The notes beneath the pieces are model-generated. The model searched no databases, had not been told where the DNA came from, and saw nothing but the letters and a program-made list of their open reading frames with translations. A stretch of DNA of 21,705 bases from JAVZLQ01 sp049700035. Its GTDB lineage: Archaea > Thermoproteota > Bathyarchaeia > Bathyarchaeales > Bathycorpusculaceae. The stretch covers positions 1-21,705 of the forward strand of contig JBNAWC010000018.1 of NCBI GenBank assembly GCA_049700035.1. Direction: 5' to 3'. The translations under genes were made by a program, and so were the position numbers. Below, piece by piece: positions 21,670-21,705 of this stretch. Numbering within the stretch: the first letter of the stretch is position 1; the number at the start of each line of letters is the position of its first letter.

Positions 21670-21705
21670 GTGAAAGTGGAATACGACAGAGAATCCGACA
21701 TATTA
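21670..21705 (+). CDS. DUF2283 family protein, N-terminal 12 residues, cut by window edge
   Basis: A GTG at 21670, preceded by GGTGAAG about 7 nt upstream, opens the peptide (M)KVEYDRESDIL, the characteristic start of DUF2283 proteins. Only 12 codons are visible. Its position 7 nt after a DUF4258 gene matches a commonly co-occurring pair with antitoxin-like partner suggested for DUF2283. Confidence 0.65.
   Translation, partial: MKVEYDRESDIL

Noticed and set aside
1..21705. CRISPR arrays, insertion sequences, rRNA and tRNA genes
   Set aside because: I looked for regularly spaced repeats, transposase motifs with flanking inverted repeats and tRNA T-loop signatures, and found none that hold up.

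Overview
The window is archaeal. It encodes ribosomal proteins S15 (archaeal/eukaryal S13e type) and S3Ae, three KEOPS subunits (Kae1, Bud32, Pcc1), a RecJ/Cdc45-type DHH protein and the chromatin protein Alba. Many genes follow TATA-like boxes by 25-45 nt, start codons include many TTGs, and some genes look nearly leaderless. The strictly anaerobic ferredoxin/Hdr chemistry and the domain fusions suggest an uncultured Thermoproteota-type archaeon, perhaps Bathyarchaeia; that placement is inference. A run of ten Ns inside hdrA shows a draft scaffold, probably metagenomic.

Layout. 1-203: start of a winged-helix regulator on the minus strand, sharing a TATA-like element with the next operon. 262-2941: overlapping kae1-bud32-VOC protein-XTP/dITP diphosphatase; the VOC gene is frameshifted. 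3009-5197: rps15, a RecJ-like gene and pcc1, an informational block. 5199-5438: a RAM-only Lrp-type protein, tail to tail with pcc1. 5591-7540: serS and rps3ae. 7542-14229 (minus): a seven-gene redox operon, transcribed in the order HdrC-GltD fusion, HdrA-MvhD fusion, KorD, KorA, KorB, KorC (seven functional units in six genes). 14373-17905 (plus, divergent): a DapB/diaminopentanoate-dehydrogenase-like oxidoreductase and pxpA-pxpB-pxpC (5-oxoprolinase). 17976-19979: moaE, then a DUF47/PhoU-like gene with a calcineurin-type phosphoesterase. 20046-20330 (minus): alba, with an unusual inverted repeat in its leader. 20556-20999 (minus): a four-helix membrane protein of unknown function. 21000-21401: a 402-base stretch with no convincing gene. 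21402 to the end: a DUF4258/DUF2283 pair resembling a toxin-antitoxin module, cut by the window edge.

The most interesting part is 7.5-17.9 kb. A 2-oxoglutarate:ferredoxin oxidoreductase is co-transcribed with an HdrA-based flavin module that has no HdrB and no hydrogenase genes; an NAD(P)H-type GltD flavoprotein carrying a fused HdrC-like iron-sulfur domain takes their place. The divergent operon makes glutamate from 5-oxoproline, and the two operons share a control region with two related palindromes. A testable reading is a glutamate/5-oxoproline catabolic unit: 5-oxoproline to glutamate to 2-oxoglutarate to succinyl-CoA, with the reduced ferredoxin exchanged with NAD(P)H by an Hdr-type bifurcating or confurcating complex. 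Domain calls come directly from sequence motifs; the complex and the flux direction are inference.
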